The notes under the pieces were generated by a model. It did no database searches. It was not told where the DNA came from and was given only the letters and a program-made list of their open reading frames with translations. This document shows positions 8,501-18,433 of a stretch of 64,000 nt of DNA, in pieces. The position numbers and the translations under genes were made by a program. The DNA lies in the NCBI RefSeq assembly GCF_013368755.1, contig NC_049562.1, positions 6,758,001 through 6,822,000 of the forward strand, given 5' to 3'. This DNA is from Talaromyces rugulosus (Eukaryota > Ascomycota > Eurotiomycetes > Eurotiales > Trichocomaceae). Every line of letters begins with the position of its first letter. Position 1 is the first letter of the stretch.

Positions 8501-11315
8501 GTCGGCCTATTTCGTTTATTTCTTCAGCATGTTTCACCTTCAACTGCTGGTTCGGCTTGATCCCCATCTGCTCTGTTTGCAGCGTTTTCAGGTCTATTGA
8601 CACCGTCTCGTGTTTCCAGTCAATGACAGGATTATGTTTCCGTAGCCACGTCATTCCGAGTATAATGTCGAAATCCTTTCGCTCGAACGGACTTAAATCC
8701 AGTTGGATGCTTTCTTCGTGTTCTCCTGATTTGAGTGTGATGTTTCCAGTTCGTCGTACGAATCCTTCGATCGTGATTTGTCCTTCAAAATTTTGTACAG
8801 TATGCCATAGGTTTGTCTCGTGCGTTTGGATCCTGTTTTTCTTGACGTATGCTTCGCTAATGTAGTTCGTTGATGCTCCCGAGTCGAGGAGTAGTTTGGC
8901 TTCGTGTCCGTTGATTGTTCCCTTGATAATGATCACAGTTTCTCCTGTCTTGATAGTTGTGGCAATAAGGTGGTGTCCCTTTCTGTGCCTCTCAAGGTAT
9001 CGTTTCTGTGATAGAACAATTTCGGTCCAGTCTTCATCGGTGTAGATGACTCGTCCTTCGTGGTATGGACATTTTTTCGCGTAGCATTGGTCAGTTTCGA
9101 TGCTATTGTGGAAAGGGTGCCAAATTTCTTCTGCGTAGCACCAACATTCGTTCCAGCCCTTCGGGCAGTCCGGGATGGGTTGATAGATGATCATCGGTGC
9201 CGTTGGCTTCCATTTGTTCTTTTCCTTTTCTTCGAGGTGAGTCGGACATTTTGACTCATAGCATTGCGTCCAGTGTATTTTCTTGTGATGGTGTCCTCCA
9301 TATTGTGGGTAGTACATGCATGAACATCTTTCGGTATGCCCAAGCATCGGGTGGCACAACCGTGTTCCTTTGGTGAGTGAGACGTATTCGAATTCGTTTG
9401 CGAGTGCGATGTTCTTTTTTCCGTGCATATCGCATTTGTGAAATGTCCACTCGTGGCATTTTTCGCATTCGAGGATGTGTTGTCGGTATGTCTGAATAGA
9501 GTCTTCCCAACATACTGGTTTGGGTGGTTTGCAACTGCATTCTCGTTTTGGTTCTTCGTAGTCGATTTCAGGGAATTCTTCTGTTGTTTCGGAGTCTTCG
9601 CTGTCTGTTTTCAGTTCTTCTTTGCTTGTTTCTGGAATCTCAATTTTTATTCCTGGAACCGTCGTGCTGGTTCCTAGGACTGAATCCCATTCTTTCTTTG
9701 TGATTGGTGGTCGTTTCTGGAACAGTCTGATTGTTTCATTTGCTTGGTCGATCGCCCTTGCGGCGTCTCTTCTGAGGTTTGTTGTTCTTGTTAACTGTGA
9801 ATGTTGCGGGGTGTCTGATTCTCGATCCGAGTCCTCGTGGTCAACTTCTCTGTCTTTTCCACCGTCTCGAAACGTCAGGGGGTGTCGGCTTTCACTTCCT
9901 GATGAAAGGTCATCAATACGCCGTCCAGCGGTTTTGCTGTATTGGTCTTCTCTGCGAGGTTCTCTGATCGGTCCTTTCTCTTGACCTCGTCGTAGGTGAG
10001 GTTGCGCTTCTTCCGGGTTAGCGTCTTCTTCCTGGGGTGGTTCCCTTTCTGAACTCTGTCTGAGGCGTCCCTTAGATTGCCCAGGGCTATCTTCTTGCTC
10101 GAATTTCTTGAGCGATTCGTATATTTCCTTTTCTAGTATCGGTCCCCAGAAGTCCTTGACTTCGTCGACCTGTTCATTTTCTGACTCCTCCTCCTCACTG
10201 TCCGAGGGGGTCACAATTGTCTGGTGTATGGCCGCAACTTGTTGATGGACTGTTGTTATTTTTTGAGGGCTGACGTTACCGTTCTGTTTGTTTTGCCCTG
10301 ATCGACACTGTCGTGCAAAGTGTCCTTTTCGTCCGCACTTGTAACAAGCTTTGTTTTCCTTGCGCTTGGCCATTTCTTCCTTACTGATCACGTTGTTAAG
10401 CTGCATCTTGACATCGCCGTCCTTGTCGTATTGGGTTCCTCGTTTTGCCGATGTGTTGGCATACTGAGGGAATCCTCCAACTTTCTTCCATCTCTGAAAC
10501 TCCTGTCGCTTCTGTTTGATCTCGAACAGTTTGTTGTCAATTTTGACCGCCATCTCAATGAATCTGTCAATGTTGTCGGGTCGGTCGAGTTTGATGAGTT
10601 CCGTCTGGACTTCTTCCTTGAGCATGTTCTCAAAGGTTGCGATTTGAATAGCATCATCATAGTGTAGTGGTGTTACTATCTGTCGGAATTTGGTTGCCAA
10701 CTGCTGAGCGGATCCGGTCTGTCGTAGGTATCTTAGTTGTCTTTCCGCGGTCCGTAGCTCGTCGATGTTTCCGAACGCTTCTCCAAGTTTCTGTTTGAAC
10801 ATGCCGTAGTTCGAAAACAGTTCCCTGGTGATAGTTCCCCAACTACCTTTGTCGATAGTGTATAATTCACTTAGCATAGGTTGTATCCATTCTGCTGCTG
10901 CGTCGGTAAAGCATGATGCCACAAAGATCATTTTCTTTTTGTCATTGGTGATCTGGTTGGCTTCGATATGCATTTCCATGTTGACCAAAAATGTCTTCAA
11001 CTTAGATCTAGTTCCGTCGAAGGTCATGGGTTTTGGTAGTTTGACCCTGTTGCCGGCTGTTCCAGCTTCGCCAGGTGGTATAGCCATGACTTGAGCTTCG
11101 AGTTGGTTGACATGATCGTCTCTTTCAGCGATTGCAGCTTGCAGTCTTTGAATGTGTTCATTCATTTGATCGATGACTCTTTCCAACGTGGTGAATCTTT
11201 GCTGAGTTTGTTCGTCGGGCTCATCGTCACTGTCTTGATCGACTGGTCTTGCTTGTCTTGCAGGTGGGCGCGGAGTTGCCGGTCCTGCTGCTGGGACGTT
11301 GCTATTTCCTGCCAT
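5505..11315 (-). CDS. Gag-Pol polyprotein of chromodomain element B1
   Basis: A single 1,936-aa ORF starting 69 bp inside the 5' LTR. Order with rough residues: gag core 90-290; CCHC knuckle 323-336 (CYKCGRKGHFARQC); acidic low-complexity linker 360-630; Cys/His-rich region 630-790 with repeated QCYxxKCPxH motifs; aspartic protease with DSGAS near 810; reverse transcriptase with YFDD near 1150; RNase H with TDASG near 1300; integrase HHCC finger 1500-1560 and core 1580-1720; chromodomain 1880-1930 (VSWKGYGPEHNSWEP). Gag and Pol are in one frame, so protease must separate them without frameshifting. The chromodomain places it among chromoviruses, which target modified histones. All catalytic motifs are intact. 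Confidence 0.95.
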   Translation of the reverse strand: MAGNSNVPAAGPATPRPPARQARPVDQDSDDEPDEQTQQRFTTLERVIDQMNEHIQRLQAAIAERDDHVNQLEAQVMAIPPGEAGTAGNRVKLPKPMTFDGTRSKLKTFLVNMEMHIEANQITNDKKKMIFVASCFTDAAAEWIQPMLSELYTIDKGSWGTITRELFSNYGMFKQKLGEAFGNIDELRTAERQLRYLRQTGSAQQLATKFRQIVTPLHYDDAIQIATFENMLKEEVQTELIKLDRPDNIDRFIEMAVKIDNKLFEIKQKRQEFQRWKKVGGFPQYANTSAKRGTQYDKDGDVKMQLNNVISKEEMAKRKENKACYKCGRKGHFARQCRSGQNKQNGNVSPQKITTVHQQVAAIHQTIVTPSDSEEEESENEQVDEVKDFWGPILEKEIYESLKKFEQEDSPGQSKGRLRQSSEREPPQEEDANPEEAQPHLRRGQEKGPIREPRREDQYSKTAGRRIDDLSSGSESRHPLTFRDGGKDREVDHEDSDRESDTPQHSQLTRTTNLRRDAARAIDQANETIRLFQKRPPITKKEWDSVLGTSTTVPGIKIEIPETSKEELKTDSEDSETTEEFPEIDYEEPKRECSCKPPKPVCWEDSIQTYRQHILECEKCHEWTFHKCDMHGKKNIALANEFEYVSLTKGTRLCHPMLGHTERCSCMYYPQYGGHHHKKIHWTQCYESKCPTHLEEKEKNKWKPTAPMIIYQPIPDCPKGWNECWCYAEEIWHPFHNSIETDQCYAKKCPYHEGRVIYTDEDWTEIVLSQKRYLERHRKGHHLIATTIKTGETVIIIKGTINGHEAKLLLDSGASTNYISEAYVKKNRIQTHETNLWHTVQNFEGQITIEGFVRRTGNITLKSGEHEESIQLDLSPFERKDFDIILGMTWLRKHNPVIDWKHETVSIDLKTLQTEQMGIKPNQQLKVKHAEEINEIGRQIETRKKPKEIYEKELKEVLDKLPEKYRDFTELFVKKEYRLPQHEKEYEAEIPLKEGAQVPQVKQRQISQDELRTTKEFIEKFLAAGYIRESKAKASAQAMFVPKRDGSPRMVIDYRKLNNMTEDDANKAPHQEQKRDLLQGAKIMTMFDVEWGYYNLRMKNDDIWKTAFLTDLGLYEWLVAPMGLKRLPAEFARFMTHILREYLNLFVAVYFDDVIVYSKDPKEHDNHVRLVMTKLMEAGLTLKIKKCEFDTTRVNYLGMVYTTNGLEIPKEKLDAILEWPTPTNVHDVQSFLGASGYVRRYLEKYSDVTTPMTELLKKDEPFDWTARRQRSFENVKELVKIAPILQLFNPELQSILRTDASGYALGAIHEQINEKGETQIVAFYSRKFTSAEVNYDVHDRELLAIVQAFRQWRHYLQGAKHEVIVKSDHHNLKYFTTTKELSGRQIRWAEELAKFNYRIEHIPGKQNAAADALSRRPDYAIGIEPPKTNILQEESGVLRHNHNAIIATAIRVVDDDPFYERMYRETNKDQKIQEELQAGQVTKNVQKGLAIWNGMIRVPQNMTTEVIQRYHDPPTKGHQGVERTIEMITRTFYFPYVRKRVENYIRNCDECNRNKAVHHKPFGKMQIPEVPEEAWKSITVDFIQGLPQSKDPVTGITYTDAMITVDRLTKYVILEPTPKDMTAEQCAKLMLRKVFVWTGLPNELITDRDKLFTSKYWQTIAKACGMHHKLSTANHQQTDGQSERMIQTVEQYFRHYLDWEQDNWVELLPLAQFALNNAENATTKQVPHFANLGRHPRMTWSEVPREGLSEAAIIQANKLQALHQTISKDIKWAENRMKTYYDKKREDAPILKKGEKVYLLRRTIGQKKFNIPSKRPSNKLDAIKYGPFTIQEKLANDNYKLRLPARMKVHPVFHISLLEPTENPENSNDEATEDEYEVENILKRKLVEGRIFYLVSWKGYGPEHNSWEPVRHLNCPEKIRAFRQKETRRGRGRTRC

Positions 11316-11384
11316 GATTAGCTCGTTAGTAAGGTTTGATTGCTTACCTAGTTCTCAAAACTTCGTGTTATGAGGGTGTTTTAT

Positions 11385-12041
11385 TGTCAATCGGTTCAAC
11401 AACTCGTCACCAAGATGTGAATCGGGGTGGGTATTCTGCTAACAGAAGACAAGATGAGAACGTTGTGTAAGGCAATCCTAGGATAAGTAGAGTACTATCG
11501 CAATGATAGGCTGCAAAGTATGTTGAAGAGTAATAGTAATATGCTATTTGCTTGAGAGAATAAAACACAATGAGCTAGATACATGATGGTAAATGAGTGT
11601 CCTTATATAGCTGATCCTAAACATAGCGAGCATAGTCGATGCTCTGTTGGCTATGTTGTTGACATATCCAAACATAGTCTGGCTATGTTTGGCTATGTTC
11701 CCTGCATAGTCACGTGCCATGGTGCACTTCCACTGACATGGTGCATGCGCACCGCTGGGGTGCATCCGCACCGGGTGTACTCGCACAGGGTAGGTGGTTC
11801 TGCACTAAGTGTATTTGCACGGAAATGGTGCAGCCGCACCATTTAGGGTGTATGTCCACCTGGTGTGTCTTCACTAAACCAGTGCATCTGCACTGTCCAG
11901 ATCACGTGAGTTCTCGTGTAGTCACTTCCGTCTTCGTTCCTACAATTAGCAAGTCTACTCCATAGGAGTTTCAGGCAGCTTGCTTATGTAAGTAGCGTCC
12001 GCTACTTATCGATTGGCTGAGCGTTCACGATTCTTATGACA
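11385..12041 (-). repeat. 5' LTR of element B1
   Basis: 657 bp, apparently identical to 4261-4917. It should hold the promoter for the gag-pol transcript running to the left. The gag-pol ATG is 69 bp inside the LTR edge. Confidence 0.95.
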
Positions 12042-12632
12042 AAGATGAGAACGTTGTGTAAGGCAATCCTAGGATAAGTAGAGTACTATCGCAATGATAG
12101 GCTGCAAAGTATGTTGAAGAGTAATAGTAGTATACTATTTGCTTAAGAGAATAAAACACAATAAGCTAGATACATGATGGTAAATGAGTGTCCTTATATA
12201 GCTGATCCTAAACATAGCGAGCATAGTCGATGCTCTGTTGGCTATGTCGTTGACATATCCAAACATAGTCTGGCTATGTTTGGCTATGTTACCTGCATAG
12301 TCACGTGCCATGGTGCACTTCCACTGACATGGTGCATGCGCACCGCTGGGGTGCATCCGCACCGGGTGTACTCGCACAGGGTAGGTGGTTCTGCACTAAG
12401 TGTATTTGCACGGAAATGGTGCAGCCGCACCATTTAGGGTGTATGTCCACCTGGTGTGTCTTCACTAAACCAGTGCATCTGCACTGTCCAGATCACGTGA
12501 GTTCTCGTGTAGTCACTTCCGTCTTCGTTCCTACAATTAGCAAGTCTACTCCATAGGAGTTTCAGGCAGCTTGCTTATGTAAGTAGCGTCCGCTACTTAT
12601 CGATTGGCTGAGCGTTCACGATTCTTATGACA
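12042..12632 (-). repeat. Right part of old solo LTR (B0)
   Basis: 591 bp matching the B-family LTR from its internal AAGAT to its TGACA end, joined head to tail to the B1 5' LTR. It differs from B1 by scattered transitions, for example near 12130-12170, so it is older. No 5-bp duplication joins its outer flanks (CACTA at 4185-4189, ATATC at 12633-12637), so the original insertion site has decayed or recombined. Confidence 0.92.
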
Positions 12633-13149
12633 ATATCGAAGGATATAGTATCGCCCTACCGCTTAAGTAGCTTTAGTATTACTATCTAGGTTTTTAAGTA
12701 CCTTATGGCTTTATCTTGATAGAAGAGTATATATTATATTATGAATTTTCGCTAGTATCTGATATTTAATGTTTTCTATGACTGAAAAGAATTTAAATAA
12801 AATACTATTATAATCGCATACTATCTACTTTAATAGCCTCTATCAGTCTAGAGACTAGACTGAGTGAAATGTCCTTTGAGCCTATTCTATTTTTTTAAAA
12901 TACTGGACTGGTTAAAATAGCAGTTGATTAATAGAATCTATTGAATAATGGCAGAGAATTTTTAATAAAGTTATTACTATAGCTCCTTATTATAAATGTA
13001 TGAAATTATTCTGGATTAAGATAAGAAGACACTGATCATGGTTCAAGTAAAAAAGGCTAAATGTTATTATTTTATAGAAAGGATAAGGGTAAGAGAAGAG
13101 AAAGGTATTATTAAATAAGAAATAATATAAAATGGTAACCTAAGATAAG
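12633..13149. other. AT-rich decayed DNA
   Basis: AT-rich and stop-rich, with no recognisable coding potential. It matches the AT-rich block left of the old solo LTR, so B0/B1 sit inside a decayed AT-rich block. The change to GC-rich DNA near 13150 is abrupt. Confidence 0.55.
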
Positions 13150-14453
13150 TTAGTATACGTTGTGCCGGTGAGCGGGGCGCCGAAACCCGCGTCCGGCCAA
13201 CCGCGGGCCGGCGCGGATCAAGAATTCCCCGATCGAGTTTAACGGCGGTCCGTGGCAGTACGCATATTCCCGCAAGCAGTTTAGCGGACCCGCTCGCCGC
13301 TTTAACGGCGGCGCCCCACCGGGCATCAGGTATATAAACCGCGAGTGCGTCCCCGAAAGCTCCAAGATCTTTTCCCCTCTGCATTTTCCTCGCCCGACTC
13401 GCAGAACCCGGCCGCACCGCTTGGATGCGCATCGGCGATTGCAGCCCCTGTCGCCTCCTTTTTGGCACCGGTCCAGGACGGTCCACCGCGCCCCGATGCG
13501 ACCCATCCTCGTCGCTCGGACGGTCGACGCAACGCAAATGATGACGCAACGCTACGACCGCGATGGACGCCAGCCAGCACGCAAATAATGGATCTCCTGG
13601 GTTAGAAGAGAGAGAATGGGAGCCGAGTTGCTGGACATAGGTCGTCCGTCCATCGTACAGGCCTCGTTGCGTACACCTTTGTTCTCTCTCCGCTGCTGCT
13701 ACTTCCCCCTTAATCGGCTCCGGCCCCCCGCTCTGTTAAGCCTGCTTCATCCGCATTAGTTCGCTCAGTTCCTGGACCAGCTGCGGGTCCCTGTGGATGG
13801 CTGGTCTTGTGATTCCGTGTCAGTGGCGTCGTACAAATAGCACAGGCTGCGTGATATTACGTGTCGAGCAGGATTTCTACAGCAGAAGCTGGACTTGTTG
13901 GTTCAATGTTTGACCCCAATTGGCTGGAGGTCGGCGAGGCGGTGGTATTTCTCGCTTGCAGCTGATGCTAATCTCTGAGCATCGCGGAGGCAATCGCATC
14001 CACCGACCGCAGTGCACCAATGGAGAAAATGCCGCAATGCCTTTGCCATGGCGCCTGCATTGGTGATGTTTCGGAGCGGAATGTGGTGATTGGGCGACGG
14101 TACAATATCCAATCGGACGGGCATGGATACGGGCAATCCGTGAAAGGAGGTGGTATCGGGGGGAGGAGAGAGGGGTGAAATGGGGCACGGCATGGCACTG
14201 CCTTGTTTTTTGAGGATGGGAAGAGGCGGGCGTGTCGAATCCTGCATCGAGCGAGTGGCCTCGCGCCATGTCTCAATTTTGAGACGAAAGTCACCTGGAA
14301 ATCGGTTGGATGTCGGTTTGTCCGTATGCAGAGCCCTCGCCACCCTCGGCGTTTTTTGCTCGGAGTTGGCAGTCATACAGGTCTATTAGATGTGAGAGGG
14401 TTGGGAAGGAAAAAAGAACGCAGGGTTTTGCATTGTTAGCATCTGGCGACGAG
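13150..14453. other. GC-rich stretch without confident gene
   Basis: About 13150-13620 is strikingly GC-rich beside the AT-rich block. Several frames stay open, but none has a family signature or convincing splice structure. A TATATAAA sequence at 13331-13338 and a pyrimidine-rich tract near 13365-13385 resemble a promoter. The rest, to 14453, is the upstream region of the SANT/Myb-like gene. I see no supported gene. Confidence 0.45.
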
Positions 14454-14462
14454 TATATAAAT
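14454..14462 (+). promoter_or_regulatory. TATA box of the SANT/Myb-like gene
   Basis: TATATAAAT about 90 bp upstream of the ATG at 14552, followed by a pyrimidine-rich stretch, the usual arrangement of a fungal core promoter. Confidence 0.5.
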
Positions 14463-14551
14463 GAGGAGATTCCCAGAGCAAAGACGCATCAAATCCCGTC
14501 TACCCATCAATCCCAGCCCTTCCTTCTGTCCTACTATTTTTCTGCGTTGCC

Positions 14552-16198
14552 ATGGCTATTACCCTGGAAAACATCAAGTTCTACCCTCCTTCCCTTCCTG
14601 TACGCCCAACACGAAAATGCCCTGCAAATCGTCCATCTCCTCTCTATTATCACAGCCCAAATCGAACCAATATTTCTATCCCAACACCGCAACCTTGGTC
14701 CCTTCCTCCCCGTCCACCAGTGACTATCCCTCCAAGCACGACCTCCCAGCCAGGGAATACCCCCTGTCCCTTAAGCAGCCCTGTGTACCTGAATGACTTC
14801 GATCGGGCCATACAAGATTTTCCGCAAGAGTCTGCAGGCGTTTTCACTCAAGTGGAAGCTCGAAAGGACGAAGAGAAAGAAGATCCACTGGTACCTGATG
14901 GCCAGGGTAAGTTTTTAATGAGAACGAGGTCAGGGACTTAGCTAATGGAAAACGTCGGGGGGTGTGAAGTCAACGGCGGCAATCTGCCATGCGGCACACC
15001 GTCTAGCGAACAGGATCCAAGCAGCCTGACAACGAGCTCCACATCACCTACAACCGACAATACCCTCGCTCGATCACCAAATGCTGATCTCGTACAACCT
15101 CAACACCAAAATCACGAGATCTCTGAGGTCCGGACAGGCAATATCGAGCCAATGTCTCCTACACGTCCTATAACACCATCTGTATCTTCGGAAGACCTAG
15201 TCACAACATTTGTCTCGACCGACCTCCGCCTGAATGACGCAAGTCCGCAATTCCCAACACCTGGCCCGATTTCTACACGTGAAGGCAAGGCTGAAAGACA
15301 CGAGAATAGTCACACTAGCGTTATCCTGGATAGTCAGGATGTAGAAGAGTCTAGTGTGCAAAGTGTCCCACACAATGAAGAAGCCCACCAGCAAGACACT
15401 TCTACAGTCTCAGAGCAGGATACAACCTGCCAACCTGACGCATCAGCAACTGTGCAAGGTAATGAGCCAACAAGTGTCTCGAGCTTGCCTTCTATCGCAG
15501 TGGTCATGCCTGTTTCGTCTCGTTCTCCCACCACATGGTCCAAACGTACACTCTCAAGCAAGCAGTGTGACCTCGAACCCCTTCTACGCGAAGATGACTA
15601 TGATTTGATCTCATCAGACGACGAGGATGATGCGGACTATATTGACGACGACGACATACCAGAGGCGGACCAACGACCGCCGGCCTCTAAACGACGCAAA
15701 ATCAGCGCGAGAGCACGCTCGTCACCAATTTCGAGAGAAACGCGATTGTCAAAAAATCTTTGCTGAAGTAAGCCAGTGCAACAGGATCTGGGACAGGCCA
15801 CCAAGCAACACCAAACTAGCCCCGCGCAGAGCGAGGATGTCTACTGTTTTACGGGGCTTCTTTCCTATCTCTCTAGAATGCCAATCGAAGATCGATTACA
15901 ATTTGTGTCTTGGCTTTGTGAAGGAGCACTCACGCAAATCATGTCTGATCCTAGCCTTGCGTTATCATCAACTCCAGCAAGCATAGCTGAGAGGAGTCTT
16001 ATAAGTGGCTGGTCCTCATCTAAACCTAGAGAAAACAAACCGTGGAAACCAGAAGAGAAAGCTCTTCTGAGACAACTGAAAAAAGAAGAACAGTTATCTT
16101 GGTCTGCTATAGAGAGGCGCTTTGAGGAGAAGTTCCCAGAGAGAAGTATTGGAGCTATCAAAGTATATTGGAGTACGAAACTAAAGGACGAATACTAA
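14552..16198 (+). CDS. SANT/Myb-like DNA-binding protein, frameshift in exon 2
   Basis: Proposed exons are 14552-14906, 14970-15767 and 15830-16198. The first intron (GTAAGT, branch GCTAAT, AAG acceptor) removes an in-frame TAG. The second (GTAAGC...GCGCAG, 62 bp) joins frames precisely. The N-terminal two thirds are proline-, serine- and threonine-rich, ending in an acidic run and a basic KRRK patch. The C terminus is a SANT/Myb-like domain (WKPEEKALLRQLKKEE... to WSTKLK). A run of six A at 15751-15756 sits where the frame must slip by one base: with five A the frame runs into the GTAAGC donor, with six it stops 8 bp later. The gene is therefore either newly broken or misread at one base. 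A nuclear role is inference. Confidence 0.6.
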
Positions 16199-16786
16199 GT
16201 GTGATCATTCATGCTATTATCCAGATGGCTTGTAATTGTTCTTTGATTGTCAAGAAATAATTTAGTATAGTTATTTACCATTTGTTTCACTTGTCCATGG
16301 CGAGCGACTTTACCTCTGCTGCACCGACACACGGTTGCAACATTGACAGGCGCTAGCAACATCGACAGGCACTAGCAGCATCGTAGCCCTTGCCAAGACT
16401 ATGTCGTAACCGCACCAGGCCAATGTCGTTGGGTCTACCACACATCAGTTCACGTAATACATCAGCTGTATCAGGCTGTCGGATTTGTAGACGTGCAGAA
16501 AAGAAAGCGTTGTATGGCCTGCTGCTCAAATAGGATATTTCAGCTTCCTTCGGCGGGGTGCTACCATGCTTCAACTCCAATGTCTAGCTATACCGAGTCC
16601 TTGTAATGTACCTTAAGCACATGCCTGATGCTACGTACTTGAACATGTTTGCTACGACAACAATTGAGCAAGTGATTTTTGAGTCAAGTTGGACCGGTTA
16701 GATTCTCAACAGCAAATTATGAATTAGGCAAGAACGACCATCATCCTAGATTATTTACATTGGCCCTCCAGTACTGATTTTCTTCT
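16199..16786. other. Convergent intergenic region
   Basis: Lies between the 3' ends of the SANT/Myb-like gene and the kinase gene. Near 16330-16370 a short unit (GCAACATYGACAGGC...AGC) is repeated about twice. No gene is supported. Confidence 0.5.
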
Positions 16787-17909
16787 TCAACTTGGAAACC
16801 AATCTTGGAACCACGGGTGCTCCAATGCCTGATGCGCTGTGAGTCGCTTAGTCGGGTCCAGGTTTGTGAGCCGCTGAATAAGATCTATAAATGTTGGATC
16901 AACACCACCCGACCACTCATTAAATGGTTTGTATGGGATGTGTTCCTCGGATCTTTCGTCCCATAACATCCGCAGGACCTGGCAACTAATCTCATCGTCG
17001 GCAATGTGCTTTAAGAGACCATTAACCCCATCAGTGTCTCCAAAATACGAAACTTGGCGTTGTAGACGGATAAAAGCAGGCAGTGCACCTTGGGCTTGGT
17101 GTTTTCTGAAATCCTCGTCCGGTCCAAGGATAACACACTCGAATATCGCGTATATACACTAAACCGGCTTGTTAACAATGATCTCTGCAGTATATTCAAA
17201 GGACTTACGACAATCCCAAAAGAAAACATGTCTGTTGGTTTACTAAGCTCGCCCTTGAAGTGTGCCTCTGGACTCCGCCAATTTTCATTTCCAGCAAGCA
17301 TTCCTTTAATACATCTACCTTTGGGGAGGTAGGCGGCATTTTCAAGGTCAATGATCTGAACCCTTTCGACAATAGTATCTTCACCATTGTGTTGACATTC
17401 AACCATGATATTATCTGGTTTAATATCTAAGGTTATTTAGTACTCCCATGGATCGAACTGTAGTTTAACAATAAGTACCAAGATGAACAACGTGTCGATC
17501 ATGCAATTCAGCAATGCCTAGCAGACTAGCTTTGAGAATCTGTTTTCGTGCTCGTAGTGAGATGTCCTTCTTGACAAGGTCGAGGAAGTTGTCCGTCAAA
17601 TATTTGTACACAAATATCCGCCGCCCAGGAATAGAGTCCGACGGTAATCGTATGTACGGACTCTCATGTAAATTGGGCCATATTTTCTCACAAAAGTTGT
17701 CGAAGATGTCTCTAGGTATATCCTTCAAAACAAATTGATTTTGCCCGGATCTATAAAGTAGCAGTTAGTAGGCCGAATTAATACCGTTCTCGGGGAGCGT
17801 CAGACGTTGCCAACCAGACGCGACCCATGTGAGGCCTTTCTTGAAGTAGTGCTTTGAACCGATAAGGAGTCCCTGAGGCTCCAATGTACTCGTTAGATGT
17901 AGATGACAT
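16787..17909 (-). CDS. Protein kinase-like protein, four exons
   Basis: Exons 17909-17785, 17750-17479, 17426-17209 and 17158-16787 give 328 aa. All three introns have GT...AG ends and keep the frame; the first is only 34 nt but has a perfect CTAAC branch site. Domain features: a weak glycine loop, Lys in FVLKD (about residue 50), catalytic loop HLDIKPDN spanning the second intron, then DLE where most kinases have DFG, a degenerate activation segment ending SPEAH, helix F with DMFSFGIV, and C-lobe HPWF near the end. The catalytic Asp and the metal-binding Asp are kept. This single-domain type is common in Aspergillus and Penicillium accessory regions; substrates are unknown. The start is the methionine nearest the conserved N-lobe. 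Confidence 0.85.
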
Positions 17910-18433
17910 TTTTGCAATGGTTCTCCTAAAAATAGACTTATATATGCGAAAATGCAAGGAGTTAATCAAAATGTGACGAAGTGAAGCCATTTTATTGATG
18001 TTGGAATCAGTCATGCAGAGCAGCAAGCTGAGGCTTCCGGGTTGGCCCCAGCGAGGAGTGATTTACTAACCCGGTTCGGAATAGATCAATTGAGCCGTGG
18101 AAATGGCCAATCAACGTATCTTATCTATACTAATCGGGACTAGCCTATTTGCCTATAATCAGGACGGTTCTAACGAATCATGTCTCGATATGACCCTGAC
18201 CAACACTTCAAGAGCGACAGGACGAAGTCGTCACGGGATTTTCCATGACTGCTGAATTGGTTGAGAACTTGGACGTGCTTTCGACCCTATTTGGAAAATT
18301 TGGCCTAAGGTAAAGGAGTAATGAACAGATTAATATTGGACACTCTAGCTATATTTTATAGCAACTATAAGACCCGCGTTCTTCTGAAGGCGCTGCCATC
18401 CAAACCCACAGCGGGTAGTGTTGTGCCTCACAC
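17910..18433. other. Intergenic region upstream of the kinase
   Basis: Holds the kinase promoter and the 3' side of the next gene. No gene or repeat is recognised. Confidence 0.5.

Larger units (their letters stand above)
4261..12041 (-). mobile_element. Chromodomain Ty3/gypsy retrotransposon B1, full length
   Basis: A complete 7,781-bp element. It has two 657-bp LTRs (TGTCA...TGACA) that I could not distinguish by eye, a purine tract next to the 3' LTR, and one uninterrupted gag-pol ORF of 1,936 codons with a C-terminal chromodomain. An extra ORF runs on the opposite strand between pol and the 3' LTR. The 5-bp direct repeat AAGAT flanks it (4256-4260 and 12042-12046). Identical LTRs and open frames mean a recent insertion untouched by RIP. 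The target was a solo LTR of the same family. Confidence 0.96.

Noticed and set aside
13067..14376. Open frames of 80-160 codons in the GC-rich 13-14 kb stretch
   Set aside because: High GC lengthens frames by chance; no family signature or coherent splice model.
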